DNA of 64,000 nucleotides, taken from positions 8,550,171 through 8,614,170 of the forward strand of contig OU452236.1 of NCBI GenBank assembly GCA_911728455.2, given 5' to 3'. The stretch comes from Marthasterias glacialis. Its lineage: Eukaryota; Echinodermata; Asteroidea; Forcipulatida; Asteriidae. How positions within the stretch are numbered: position 1 is the stretch's first letter; the number at the start of each line of letters is the position of its first letter. The notes below the pieces were generated by a model, which searched no databases, had not been told where the DNA came from, and saw only the letters and a list, made by a program, of their open reading frames with translations. Shown piece by piece: positions 1-10,299 of this stretch. A program made the translations under genes and the position numbers.

Positions 1-504
1 CTTCAGGTGGTGAACAGAGCAAGGGTAAGAGCTCCGACTTTGCACCCCTCCCTCCCCCAACCCCATGGCCCAGTGGTGGGTGATGATGTCATGCACAATG
101 TGGTACACACCCTAAACTTCTTCAGGACATTGCCAGACTCATGAGCTTCTAGCTGCAGGGAGCAGCACATGTTACAGTTCCGACGCAGAGGAGATCAGCC
201 CCACGACTAATCTAATAAACCCTACACATGCTTATTTTCGCTTTTAATTCCAACAGATTACAGGCGAGGTTATTCCCAGCCTACTTTCTCTGATGTAACT
301 TCCTCCAGCATTCAGTCATATTAATCTAAGGGGATTTCCTTCTGTTTGTCTGTGACCAACTCAATTCACCAGGCCCGTAAAATATTTAATTAATTTGTTC
401 CTTTTCAGTGTGGCCATTTGGAAGAAAAAACTTGGGGATCCTTTTGACCATGCTCTCCAAGGAATTTAGCACGTAAGCCAGCGACAACACATGATATACA
501 CTAC

Positions 505-675
505 CAGGGCATGAAATTTTTCTCTTGAAAGGGCATGGCAATTTTTCTCCGGTAAGGGGCACTTCTATGAGGAAAATGTAAACTTGTATTGGAACTTTGC
601 AAAGGGCACCACGGCAAAAGCACAGGGCACCACGGCAATTGCTGTGGGTGCCGTGGGTTAATTCGAGGCCTGCAC
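505..675 (+). repeat. interspersed repeat with GGGCACC motifs (family G)
   Basis: This unit runs from gggcatggcaattttt through aaggggcacttctatgagg to caccacggcaa repeats and a terminal aggcctgca. The same order occurs at 34885-35105 (inverted), 44935-45190, 51865-52640 (interrupted), 59170-59340 and 60118-60305 (inverted). Confidence 0.75.
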
Positions 676-1117
676 TACTTTAGCGCATGCACCAGCGACG
701 GCACTGCATGTACAGATACGGAGTCTTAGTTTTCAAGCCGTTCACAAGCGCCCTCTTAGGTTAGCACGTAATGCATTATTAGGTTTCGCCGTTCAATGGT
801 TCTTGCCCCATATTGTAACATGCAACGTAGTGAGATAACAAAGACCACCATCCCATTTTGCCACATTCAATGAAAAAGCGGATTTCTGCTTTTAATCTGA
901 GATTTCACAAGCCTGTTAAAAAATACTTTAGGGTCGAAACGTGAGGCCATTGACAAATTTTTGCATTTATACAACAGGTCCTTGTGGTTGGTAAGCAGTT
1001 TGCAACAGCTAATTTTATTTAAAAAAACAAAAAACAAAAAAACAAGCTTCAATTTGCCTGTGAAGCTAAAACCAATGAACAAGTTTTATTTATGACCCTG
1101 CCAAGTCCTCCACTTAC

Positions 1118-1226
1118 CTTCTTATGTGATTTGAAGACATTGCACTTGAATATATTGGTTTGTCCATCGCGTGCAATGTAGCTGAAGATCTTCAAGTCTT
1201 GGGAGTCATGCGAGACGTAGAAAACC
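1118..1226 (-). CDS. NOS1AP: NOS1AP PTB-domain exon ([20 protein letters not shown])
   Basis: A 109-bp exon supplies one base that completes Arg, then 36 residues beginning [20 protein letters not shown], continuing with NIFKCNVFK and ending SHKK at phase 0. The acceptor is cacctcag and the donor is GTAAGTG at 1111-1117. This is the most conserved part of the NOS1AP PTB domain: vertebrates have [20 protein letters not shown] and then NIFRCNVFKSKKK. The next exon, which should carry the C-terminal PTB helix, is not found in 1-1110 and must lie beyond the left edge. Confidence 0.97.
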
Positions 1227-1649
1227 CTGAGGTGGGGGGAAGGAGAAGAACGTTAGAGGTCAAAGGTCAACCGTGCCAATCCCGGCAAATTCCTCTGTGA
1301 CCAGTCTGTGAACATTTATTGATTTTTTTTTCCCTCCAGAGAGGAAATCTGATTTAAGGAGCTGGCTTAATATTGACGCTGTCCACTTAACTCAGGATCC
1401 AAGTACGAGTTGGAAGACTTTTTTCTTCGTTCTCCTCGATCATGGTTTATGATGTGAAGTGATTTTGGAAAAGTAGGTCAGTGAGAACCTCCTCCAAATT
1501 TAATTTGATACATCGGATGATTAGATTCTGGAGGACGGGGTCGGGTGCTCGAAGGACTTGGGAACTTTGAATGTAAGGATTAGCAAATCAAGCTTAATAT
1601 CTTTGGAGAAAACGAAATTTTATGAGGGGCTGTTAAAACCTTCCAATGT

Positions 1650-1860
1650 GAAATGCAATTTTTTTTCATTTGTTTTCATTTCAAATTCACAAAAAATCCT
1701 AACATATGCTCCAGATCGCACAGCAGAGCTTTTCAAACTGAACATAAACATCAAATGAAAACATTCCAAGGACCTGGTTTTTAATTCAGCGTGCTTCGGC
1801 CACACTTTCAAAATTTGGGTCCAGAATGCCCCACAGTTTCGAAAAAACCTGGGGAGAATC
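1650..1860 (+). repeat. dispersed repeat, copy 1 of 2
   Basis: About 200 bp closely matches 59475-59685, including attcagcgtgcttc, tttgggtccagaatgcccc and aacctggggagaa. No coding content and no terminal inverted repeats are evident. Confidence 0.75.
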
Positions 1861-1984
1861 CTGAAATATTATTTCCACCTAACTTTCATAAGGACTCTAT
1901 CTGAAAAATAAGTGCATCACAAAACTGAATTTGACCTTGGAGTTCCTCTGTATACCATCTGTGAGATAGATTTTGAAGAATGTC

Positions 1985-2110
1985 TGGTACAATGACTTGA
2001 TTGGTCACAAGTGAACACTCACATTGGATTCCCCAGACTAAAGCCAGTGTTGCTATGTCGCATGGTTTTGGGCAAGCTTTTGTATAGAAACCTCAAATCT
2101 AACTCACAGA
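1985..2110 (+). repeat. copy of the 7.5-kb foldback arm
   Basis: The stretch from tctggtacaatgact through gcaagcttttgtatag matches both arms of the foldback at 7467-7815. Here only one arm is present. Confidence 0.6.
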
Positions 2111-2177
2111 TGGCTTATGGAGTCCTTAACATCATTGGAGCCAGTCTGTCCAAAGTAGGTGAGGTTCATTATAAACT

Positions 2178-2431
2178 GAGGTTGTGTCTGAATTAGCGGC
2201 TATGGCTACAGCTGTTGCTAAGGATGTCCCATACTTCATCACATGATGACGCGGTGATCCAGCCATAGCCGTAGCGGTAGCCGTACCGGCGAATTCAGCC
2301 ATTTTTGAATTAGCGACTGTGGCTGTGGCTTGAACATCATATTTACATGTGTTGAAGCATAAGCTGCCCTTAGCAACAGCCTTAGCAACAGCAACAGACA
2401 CAGCCGCAGCCACCAATTCCGACACGGCCTT
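2178..2431. mobile_element. foldback element with (GGCTAC/GGCTGT)-rich arms, tandem or nested pair
   Basis: The outer ends are complementary: gtgtctgaattagcgg on the left and accaattccgacacgg on the right. An internal second pair of ends lies near 2300. Arms made of GGCTAC/GGCTGT words create a spurious Ala/Val/Thr-rich frame on the minus strand. Relatives are at 7816-7914, 15742-15858 and 51653-51778. Confidence 0.65.
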
Positions 2432-2475
2432 ACACTCCACTTCCCAACAGGATGGTCAATGAAAATGTTCTTTAA

Positions 2476-2680
2476 AGGGGCTGTGTTGTCATGATTATAG
2501 CAGTAAATGGAATAACCCAGTTACTACGTGTGCGTGCGCGCCAGCGGTCGCATCACAGTTTGACAAAGACAGCACCCTTTGTGAATTGACCGCAAGCGCG
2601 CGCGTGGGCAGTATCTGGGTGAGAGTTTATCTTTCAATGCACAGCCACAGGCCTGCTATAATCATGACGACACAGCCCCT
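2476..2680. mobile_element. MITE-like element, family H (GGGGCTGTGT ends)
   Basis: This 205-bp element has roughly 27-bp terminal inverted repeats: ggggctgtgttgtcatgatt on the left and its complement ending cacagcccc on the right, with one mismatch. It is closely related to 8679-8881 and has no coding capacity. The transposase that would move it is not in the window. Confidence 0.85.
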
Positions 2681-3404
2681 ATCAGCTGTGACTCATTTCA
2701 ACATGCAGCCCCATCCATAAATGGCTGACAACAAATTGGCTCGGTCAACGATCTATTTAAAGGGGGTTAATTAACATTCTTTGGAGTGGGATCATTATCT
2801 TGGGACAGGAAGAACAAAACCCAACCTCCCCGCAAACTGATTCCTTGGTTACTGGGTACTTTGGAAGTTAACTTCTAAAAGTGGCGGGAAAAATACGCTA
2901 TTGGTTAAATGTTTGCTGATGGATCTGAACTTCTGTCCAAATCAAAAAATAAGCTCCCACCTCTACAAAAAAAAAGAAACAAAAATATGGGGAGGGAGAA
3001 GGGGACCAGTATTTGCATTTGTTTCTTGGATCTTATTAGAAGTTTAATTTAAAGTGAATATACATAAAGGTAACACTGCACCTTGTAAATGGATCTTAAC
3101 TTTTATCAAAGCCAAAAGACAATACCCCCCCACCACCATCCCCAGAAGAAAAAAAGGGAAAGCAGAGTGGAAACAGAGCATTGTTTTGCCTTGATTTATT
3201 GCCAAGCTTTTGAAAAAAGCAAACATTTACTTTGACACAACGTATCAGGAATCAAGGTAAAAGGTATCAGGAATCTTAGTGACCCACTACTCTTTTTGTA
3301 AAATAGTGGAGGACATGGTAGTCGGCGCGTTGGTAACCTGACTTCTATACATCACCCACCGCCCGAATAGGAAATACCAGCTGGCAAACAGACTTCATTA
3401 GGTA

Positions 3405-3610
3405 ACGGCCAATGTTTTGCAATTCACACTGCATGAATTTGACATTTTTTCAGTCGAGAAACAAAGACAGGCGATCCAACAAAGAGAATCTTTGTTCTCT
3501 TGGCATTGTCGAGTCAGGGTTTCTTTGTGCCAGTGGTACCCTCAAAGAAAAATGATTCCGGCAATTCCGCCAAAACAAATCCAGCCAGGGGGACGGGACA
3601 ACAACAACAA
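3405..3610 (+). repeat. dispersed repeat, related to 37145-37345
   Basis: About 200 bp, from ggtaacggccaatgttttgc to gtaccctcaaagaaaa, is closely similar to 37145-37345. Part of the left end also appears inverted near 14105-14135. Confidence 0.75.
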
Positions 3611-4147
3611 AAAAGAATCCCAGCAGTCTTGAGTACCTAATCGTTGGCAGATACATGCGCTATAAAAAACTCCAGTATTATTATCATGGTGAATGTGTTC
3701 GTAAATGCAAGACAAACAGCAAAGGCAATTTGTTGTCAAATCGTAATCAAACCTCTCAAATGATCAACCCATATACATAAACCACACAACGACAAAACTC
3801 TTGTGAGTTCAGTGTGGGAGGTATCCATAATTTGCTTCTGAATCCTACACACTTTCAACCACAACTGACTTTTCCAGGCAGCTGGGCTGCTGGGGGGAAG
3901 AAGAAGAAAAAAAGAAGAAGCCCCATACAAATTATGAAAACATACCCCAAATCCCCATAATGGATTTAGGATTATTAGCTTCCACATCTGTCAGATACAA
4001 TCAGGGAAGGTACAAGGTCGCTTTTGTAACACGGACAGCACCAAGGAAAAAAATCTTGATTTTGTTTCATTTACAGTTCAAAATTAACTGCGGGAAAGTA
4101 ATTAACTTGGAATAAACGTATGGCCTCTTGATGTCACCAGCTCTTAC

Positions 4148-4206
4148 CTGTAAACAGGATGCTGCATGATCATTAGCTTCTCATCTTCCCAATCCCAAGA
4201 CTTCTT
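4148..4206 (-). CDS. NOS1AP: NOS1AP PTB-domain exon (WDWEDEKLMIMQHPVY)
   Basis: A 59-bp exon encodes KKSWDWEDEKLMIMQHPVY plus the first two bases of an Arg codon, so it ends in phase 2. The acceptor is tttcatttcag and the donor is GTAAGA at 4142-4147. The vertebrate equivalent is [20 protein letters not shown]. The Arg codon is completed by the first G of the next exon at 1226, which confirms the junction. Some vertebrate isoforms carry a short Leu-rich insert just before this exon, made by alternative acceptor use. No in-frame Leu-rich extension is evident directly upstream here. Confidence 0.95.
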
Positions 4207-4487
4207 CTGAAATGAAAAACGACAAATATTCAGAGCTTGAAATAACCACTGGACCACCGGACGGGAGCCGTTATATGTGAAGCCTGACACCGAAATCAGG
4301 TCGGAATTGGCATTAAGAGTGAAGACAACCAAGACATCAGCCTTGATAGCAATGTGATGTGAAGTCTTAAACATTTTATATGTCCTCATTAGGTGTTTCT
4401 TTTTTTTTTAAGTTCTTGTTTTCTCATTTATACAACGCCCAAGTCGATCCTTGTGATTTGATTGGAGGATTGTAGGTCATGCAGCAT

Positions 4488-4735
4488 TCACAATGGCTCA
4501 GTGGTTTCTTTCCCTGCCTTTCACCTCTGTGGACCCCGGTTCGAATCCCGGACCGGAGCCTTGCATGTGGATTGGGTTTTCAGTCCCTACCTGACTGCGT
4601 GGGTTGTCCCTATTTGGGGTTTTCCTCCCACATCCAAAACTGACATTTCTTCTCTACACGGGTATCTTCAGGCCTACGGTTGTCACAGAGCAAGTCACTA
4701 TTGAGGATCCCTTAGTTTCATTACCAGACGGATGT
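4488..4735 (+). mobile_element. tRNA-derived SINE, family B
   Basis: A pol III A box (TGGCTCAGTGG) and B box (GGTTCGAATCC) are followed by a body containing gggttttcagtccctacct, tttggggttttcctcccac and tcttcaggcctac, ending ttcattaccag. Copies are at 13232-13345 (minus), 38288-38462, 45200-45400, 45402-45680, 48520-48735 and 60318-60570. The head is too diverged to fold as a functional tRNA. Confidence 0.85.
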
Positions 4736-4889
4736 CATAACAACAGTTCATTAATCAAACCATTACATGGCCCTCGTCACAAACCTTGCATATTGGTACT
4801 TTTCATCATGCATTTTCACCCCATCCTTTTTGACTATTGCACGCTATATACGACACTATGCGTTATACACAGCAGTACAAAACGCCCTT

Positions 4890-6060
4890 GCTCTAGAATA
4901 CAGGGGTCGTGGGTTCAAATCCCTTCGTGAAGTAACCTTGCGGATTTTTTCCCGCAGTACTCGGAGTATACAGTGCTCAAAATCATGTTCTTTATCCCCA
5001 GTAAGATTATTACATTTATTCAATTGTTGTGGTCATCTGCTCTAGGGGGTCATGGGTTCGAACCCCACCCGAGAAGCCTGTGGAATTTTTCTCACAGTCC
5101 TTGGAAAGCACTGAGTATACAGTGCTCATCACACATCGGTGTATAAAAGGTAAAATCAAAATCATGTTCTTTATCCCCAGTGGGATTATTACATCTATTC
5201 AATTGTTGTGGTCATCTGTTGTAGGAGGTCATGGGTTCAAACCCCACCCGAGAAGCCTGTGGATTCTTTCTCACAGTCCTTGGAAAGCACTGAGTATACA
5301 GTGCTCATCACACATTGGTGTATAAAAGGTAAAATCAAAATCATGTTCCTTATCCCCAGTGGGATTATTACATCTATTCAATTGTTGTGGTCATCTGCTC
5401 TAGGGGGTCATGGGTTCGAACCCCACCCGAGAAGCCTGTGGATTTTTTCTCACAGTCCTTGGAAAACACTGAGTATACAGTGCTTATCACACATCGGTGT
5501 ATAAAAGGTCAAATCAAAATCATGTTCTTTATCCCCAGTGGGATTATTACATCTATTCAATTGTTGTGGTCATCTGTTCTAGGAGGTCATGGGTTCGAAC
5601 CCCACCCGAGAAGCCTGTGGATTTTTTCTCACAATCCTTGGAAAGCACTGAGTATACAGTGCTCATCACACATTGGTGTATAAAAGGTCAAATCAAAATC
5701 ATGTTCCTTATCCCCAGTGGGATTATTACATCTATTCAATTGATGTGGTCATCTGCTCTAGGGGGTCATGGGTTCGAATCCCACCCGAGAAGCCTGTGGA
5801 TTTTTTCTCACAATCCTTGGAAAGCACTGAGTATACAGTGCTCATCACACATTGGTGTATAAAAGGTCAAATCAAAATCATGTTCCTTATCCCCAGTGGG
5901 ATTATTACATCTATTCAATTGATGTGGTCATCTGCTCTAGGGGGTCATGGGTTCGAATCCCACCCAAGTAACCTGTGGATTTTTGTTCTTGCAGTGCTCG
6001 GAATGCACTGAGTATGCAGTGCTTACCACACATCGGGGTATAAAGGGTAAAACAGAACAA
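4890..6060 (+). repeat. 179-bp tandem array derived from a tRNA SINE (7 units)
   Basis: Units begin gtggtcatctg at 5029, 5208, 5387, 5566, 5745 and 5924, exactly 179 bp apart, with a diverged partial unit at 4890-5028. Each carries a B box (GGGTTCGAACCCC or variant), cactgagtatacagtgct and a ggtgtataaaagg tail. The dispersed monomer with a full A box is at 21543-21740. Because 179 is not a multiple of 3, the array throws off repeated 98-codon chance frames. Confidence 0.93.
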
Positions 6061-6109
6061 CAAACATAATTTTCATCATTTAAATGGGAGTCTTCTCTGA
6101 AATACAAAC

Positions 6110-6245
6110 CAATCTCCAACAGATACCTTTTTCCACAGGCATTCTACTTGGGTGGGATTTGAACCCACGACCCACGCATTTTGTTCACACCAAAAATAAT
6201 ATTCTTTATACCCGATGCAGTTATTACATCTACAACACACTCTGT
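6110..6245 (-). mobile_element. SINE family A fragment
   Basis: On the minus strand this reads as a B box (cgtgggttcaaatcccaccc) within a unit related to the 179-bp repeat. It is adjacent to the array but inverted. Confidence 0.55.
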
Positions 6246-7466
6246 AGCTTACGCACTACATGCATCAGTACACAAAAAATGAATCTCTGCATCTCTGTCA
6301 TGAATATGAACTAAACAAGAAGCGTTGACATTTTGAAAGCAAGGCTGCCCCTGTGAACAGAAGAGGAGGAGAAAAAAAAAAGTCTGTCTATTGAACACAA
6401 GTCTCGGAGACAGTGGCCTCATATTCAGAGTGCACCTTGTGTGCAAGGCATCGCTCGTTATTGCACGCTGCAATCACAGCCCCCCAGTTCACTGGCACTT
6501 GATGACTTCAAGATGTATGACTCATCATACATCTGTAAGACGCTGCAAAATCTTAAAGTGCATTCTGCTCGACCCAATTCCCTTCTCTGGAGAAGATGAA
6601 CAACTCGGTTTTTAAAATCTGCTTGAAAGCGGCTGCACCAATCCTTCATCCAACTCGAATGCTTCACAATTAATAAACACTGTGACATTTAAATTCCGTC
6701 TGGATTGTACAATATTTGAACAGATAAAAAAAAAATAAAAATAAATCTGACTCAAAACGGGGCCACGCTGGTTTTGTGCAGGAGATTAATGTTGAAGTAG
6801 ATTACAGGTGAATGATCCACTTTAGCAATTCAGGTATGACAAGCCAACCGGGCAATAAAATCTTCTTAAATATTGTGGATTATTACCCGTGGTGTTTATC
6901 TCCTTTGGAGAGCCTCATTGCACAGGTTTCATCACAGCGGACGAAGGGGAGAGGGGTTAAGGCTAATACAATTATGTCCGCATCTGAATAACTCGTCAGA
7001 GAACTCAGCAGAGTAATCATTTGAAAGTCTCAAAGAACACCATCATGGCTGTCAATGAAGAATGCTAAGCACTAAAACAAGGAAAATGATGCTAGACAGA
7101 GCAATTTAAGAGCTGGGTTCCATTTTAATCAAGCACTGAAACGTCTTCATTTGCGGAAATGGATAACCAGCCAAAGTACGGTGTACATGTACACTACTCA
7201 CGACTGGTCCCCTGCTATTTGGCGCTTAGCAAATAAAATTGTTGAGCAGTATATTTTTTTGAGCAGTGTGTGTTTTCAAAGGTCTTTTATACTGATGAAA
7301 GTCAAGAGGTCCATCTTGGGTCCTTGGTCACCACAGTTTCTAACAATAATAGGGGGAACTAGGGCTTAATTTTGTGGAGATATTTACCTCAGAATTCTGC
7401 GTCTACGGCCCACAGAATTCTGTGCTTTATTGGACATTGTAAAATGCGTCAGCAGGTAATAAACCA

Positions 7467-7815
7467 TTTGCAAGTTAGATTTGAAACATGTCTGGTACAT
7501 CGACTTACTCAGTCACAAGTTACTACTTAAATTCAAATTCCTCAGACTAAAGAGACCAATGCTATGTCACATGATTCGGGGCAAGCTTTTGTGTAGTTAT
7601 GTAAGATACGGCAAACACCCGTACACAATTTAGAATGAATGTGCATGGGCACAATGGCACCAGGGTTTGCTCATCAGGAGGTTGCTATACAAAAGCTTGC
7701 CCCGGACCATGTGACATAGCAGCTGTCTCTATAGTCTGAGGAATTTAAATTCAAGCATTAACTTGTGATTAGGAAAGTCATTGTACCAGACATTATTTGA
7801 ATCAAACTCGCAAAT
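7467..7815. mobile_element. long foldback element
   Basis: The left arm (7467-7597) and right arm (7683-7815) are complementary over about 120 bp with mismatches, sharing tctggtac, cacaagtta, ctcagact, tgctatgtcacatg and gcaagcttttgt. The 85-bp spacer shows no gene. A single arm also occurs at 1985-2110. Confidence 0.75.
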
Positions 7816-7914
7816 AGCTACGGCCGTAATGCCGAGGATTCCTATTCTTCAATGTTGTCGTTGCAGCCAGCAGCCATAGCCGTAGCCGAAGTCGCTTGAT
7901 TCGGACACGGCCTT
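7816..7914. mobile_element. short foldback element, CCGTGTCCGAA family
   Basis: The right end reads gattcggacacggcctt and the left end ctacggccgtaatgccg. It directly abuts the preceding foldback. Relatives are at 2178-2431, 15742-15858 and 51653-51778. Confidence 0.55.
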
Positions 7915-7957
7915 ATTCTGCAGCAAGCAGAGTCAAAGAATTGGGCCCAGTGGGTGA

Positions 7958-8093
7958 TTTTTGGGGATGCTAGGTGGCAGCAGACTTACCAGGTCATCCA
8001 TTGTTCTCGGAAATGTGCACGTATGCTCAAAACTACGTCAACAATGGAAATTTACCTGGTAAGTCTGCTGCCACCTATCGTTCAAAAGTCTCT
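7958..8093. mobile_element. foldback element, family K (GGTGGCAGCAGAC)
   Basis: The arms ctaggtggcagcagactta and taagtctgctgccacctat face each other across a 60-bp centre with ccattgtt/aacaatgg. Copies are at 8933-9060, 23675-23806 and 58317-58462. Confidence 0.85.
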
Positions 8094-8502
8094 CATTTAC
8101 TTGACTGGATTACCTCAACATTTAAGTTTATCTTTAAGTCGAACATCTTGGTTTTCAAAGCGGCACGTTCACATTGTGAATTTTTTTTTTTTTTTTTTAA
8201 TGGATTTAACTTGTCTGTATGAGACAGGCAAACAAATTCCTGATGCACAGAGGCACCTGGTTGTGGTACTGGTGCACTGCCAAGCACCAGGCAAATCTGG
8301 GAAGGAAATCCCAGGGTTGGTTGGCCAAAACTTAGGGCCCCTTGTGTGTGAGTCATACACCACTTCATGGCCCAATATCACCAAGCTGTTAAGCAGAAAA
8401 TGGAAAATGGTGCTTAGCTAATTTTCTGCAAAGCGAAAAACTCCCAGGGAACCAGTCACAAACAATATATATTAAATGCTTTTGTTTGTGACCTGTTTCT
8501 GC

Positions 8503-8726
8503 TAAGCAAGCTCTTCCTCTGCTAAGCAAAGTAACAGCCTTATGAAAATGGGTCCAGGTACTTAAAGGGGCCGTGTCGTCATGATTATAGCAGTGAATGG
8601 AAATAACCCAGTTGCTAAGCAAGCTTTTCCTCTGCTAAGCAAAGTAACAGCCTGCTAAAGTAGGGCCCAGGTACTGAAAGGGGCTGTGTCGTCATGATTA
8701 TAGCAGTAAATGAAATAACCCAGTTA
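8503..8726 (+). repeat. tandem duplication of about 112 bp
   Basis: A block starting gctaagcaagctcttcctct, through gtccaggtactt, to the first 50 bp of a family H element (aaggggccgtgtcgtcatg) is repeated directly. The first family H copy is cut at acccagttg, where the second block begins. Confidence 0.75.
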
Positions 8727-8881
8727 CTACGCACGCCCAATGCGCTGGCGGTCACATCACAGTTTCACAAAGACGGCACCCTGTGTGATATTACCGTAAG
8801 CGCGTATGCAGTATCTTGGTGACAGTTCATCTTTCCATGAACAACCACAGGCCTGCTATAATCATGACGAGCACAGCCCCT
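8679..8881. mobile_element. MITE-like element, family H
   Basis: This 203-bp element has terminal inverted repeats of about 27 bp: ggggctgtgtcgtcatgatt on the left and the matching end finishing cacagcccct. It is about 85% similar by eye to 2476-2680, so the family has at least two full copies and one truncated copy here. Confidence 0.87.
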
Positions 8882-8932
8882 TTAAACCAGAATGTGCGGT
8901 GAAAGTAAACTGTCATCAACTGTATGAAATGG

Positions 8933-9060
8933 AAGACTTTTCAAGATACTTGGTGGCAGAAGACTTACCGGTTAAATCCATTGTTCTCGTAAAGGTGCGC
9001 ATGCTCAGAAATATGGAAATATTTGAAAAATACCTGCCACCTAGTGTTCCAAAGTCCCCT
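8933..9060. mobile_element. foldback element, family K, diverged copy
   Basis: The arms tggtggcagaagacttaccg and tacctgccacctagtgttcc flank a centre with ccattgttctcg. It lies between a family H element and the 37-bp minisatellite. Confidence 0.7.
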
Positions 9061-9138
9061 ATTGGTATAAACTTGTACTTTGTGTTTCATAAAGCGCGTA
9101 ACTCTATAGGATGTAAGCACAGGTTTCCGTGATAAATA

Positions 9139-9467
9139 GAGTTTGTGAAGGAAACTGAAGGAAAGTTGCACAACTGAGTTTGTGAAGGAAACTGAATTTA
9201 AAACTGAACAACTGAGACTGTGAAGGAAACTAAAGGAAAAGTGAACAACTAAGTTAAGAAAAATTGAAAACTTGAGTTTGTGAAGGAAACTAAAGGAGAC
9301 CTGAACAACCGAGGTTGTGAAGGAAAATGAAGGAAAAGTGAACAACTGAGATGGTGAAGAAATCTGAAGGAAAACTGAACACCCGAGTTTGCGAAGCACA
9401 CTGAAGAAAAATTGAACAGCTGAGTTTTTGAAAGAAACTGAATGAAAATTGAACAACTGAGTTTGTC
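9139..9467 (+). repeat. 37-bp minisatellite (about 9 units)
   Basis: Units start gagtttgtgaaggaaactga at 9139, 9176, 9214, 9251 (a short 23-bp unit), 9274, 9311, 9348, 9385 and 9422, with a final stub at 9459. They generate a spurious Phe/Ser/Leu-rich minus-strand frame. The array ends about 27 bp from the donor of the NOS1AP exon at 9500. Confidence 0.92.
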
Positions 9468-9499
9468 ATTTGCTTTGACCAGAATTATTTGTAACTCAC

Positions 9500-9595
9500 C
9501 TTTTTCTTCTTTTTGCGGAGAGTGACTTTAATTCCGTCCACTGAGATGGTGAGGATAACTTTCTTCTTCCTAATTGCCTTGGCTTTAAATTCATA
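9500..9595 (-). CDS. NOS1AP: NOS1AP PTB-domain exon (YEFKAK, basic run)
   Basis: A 96-bp, phase 0-0 exon encodes 32 residues, starting [12 protein letters not shown], continuing with [10 protein letters not shown] and ending in RKKKKK. The acceptor is ctcttctgcag (a good pyrimidine tract) and the donor is GTGAGT at 9494-9499. Vertebrate NOS1AP has YEFKAK, a lysine run, VSVDGVKV and a terminal lysine run at the same place. The exon forms central beta strands of the PTB domain. Immediately downstream of the donor, from 9467 down to 9139, is a 37-bp minisatellite, which is unusually close to a conserved splice site. The open frame continuing past the donor is intron read-through. Confidence 0.96.
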
Positions 9596-9689
9596 CTGCA
9601 GAAGAGATAAACAACAACAATGTAGGGAGAAGTTAGTAAGATCACAGATGTGATTAAAAATACACATAACTCATTGAGGCATTTACTTC

Positions 9690-9951
9690 ATCCTGTTCAT
9701 CTTTATTTAAAAGTAATGGTGATGTCACAACGGCCTTCCGGTGGTGTTGCAAACAAACATCAACAAAAACAACAAATTAGGGAGAATTTAGAAGTTAAAA
9801 AGTTACATATATTGGTAGCGTCGTTTGTAACACACTGTACTCATTTGCTCTCATTTCTCCCTACTTTGTTGTTTTTGTTGATGTTTATTTGTAACACCAC
9901 CAGAAGGTCTTTGCAACATCACCATTACTTTTAAATACAGATGAACAGGAT
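9690..9951. repeat. inverted repeat with arms of about 89 bp
   Basis: The left arm, starting atcctgttcatctttattta, and the right arm, ending atacagatgaacaggat, are near-complementary. Both contain aagtaatggtgatg and tgttgatgttt or their complements. The spacer holds aattagggagaatttagaag, also repeated at 10200-10220. Confidence 0.85.
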
Positions 9952-9961
9952 TTCTTTGAAG

Positions 9962-10069
9962 TATCTACTTCGCTGTATACAGTAGATTGTTCTTGTGAGA
10001 ACTTACCTTGCTATTATTAGCAAGACAAGTTCTCACAAGAACAATCTACTGTATATAGCAAAGTAGATA
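9962..10069. repeat. near-perfect 108-bp palindrome (hairpin)
   Basis: The arms 9962-10004 and 10027-10069 match at 41 of 43 positions. The centre continues the stem (cttgcta / tagcaag) around a 4-base loop, ttat. It lies 11 bp from the preceding inverted repeat. As intronic RNA it would form a stem of about 52 bp. Confidence 0.93.
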
Positions 10070-10124
10070 TAATCACATGGTGTTACCGCAAACCAAATAT
10101 ACATTGATACCTCACCTTGCAATG

Positions 10125-10290
10125 CCTCAAATCCTTTATTAGTAATAGTGATGTTGAAAAGAAACACAGAAGTTGCAAATAAATATCAACACAAACAAAT
10201 TAGGGAGAATTTAGAAGTTAAAAAGTTACACACATTGGTAAGGTCTTTTTAAGGTAACACACTGTACAGCCGACATCACACATGATGTTC
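10125..10290 (+). repeat. second copy of the 9.7-kb repeat segment
   Basis: This contains caacacaaacaaattaggga, aagttaaaaagttacacac and aacacactgtac in the same order as 9750-9840. Confidence 0.7.
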
Positions 10291-10299
10291 TCATTATTT

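Noticed and set aside
2132..2440. Ala/Val/Thr-rich minus-strand frame
   Set aside because: It comes from GGCTAC/GGCTGT words in the arms of a foldback element.
5029..6011. Series of 98-121 residue repeated frames
   Set aside because: They are produced by the 179-bp tandem SINE-derived units in shifting frames.
7954..8421. 155-residue plus-strand frame
   Set aside because: It runs through a family K foldback and a poly-T tract. The composition is repeat-derived.
8965..9456. 163-residue Phe/Ser/Leu-rich minus-strand frame
   Set aside because: It is a translation of the 37-bp minisatellite and the adjoining foldback.
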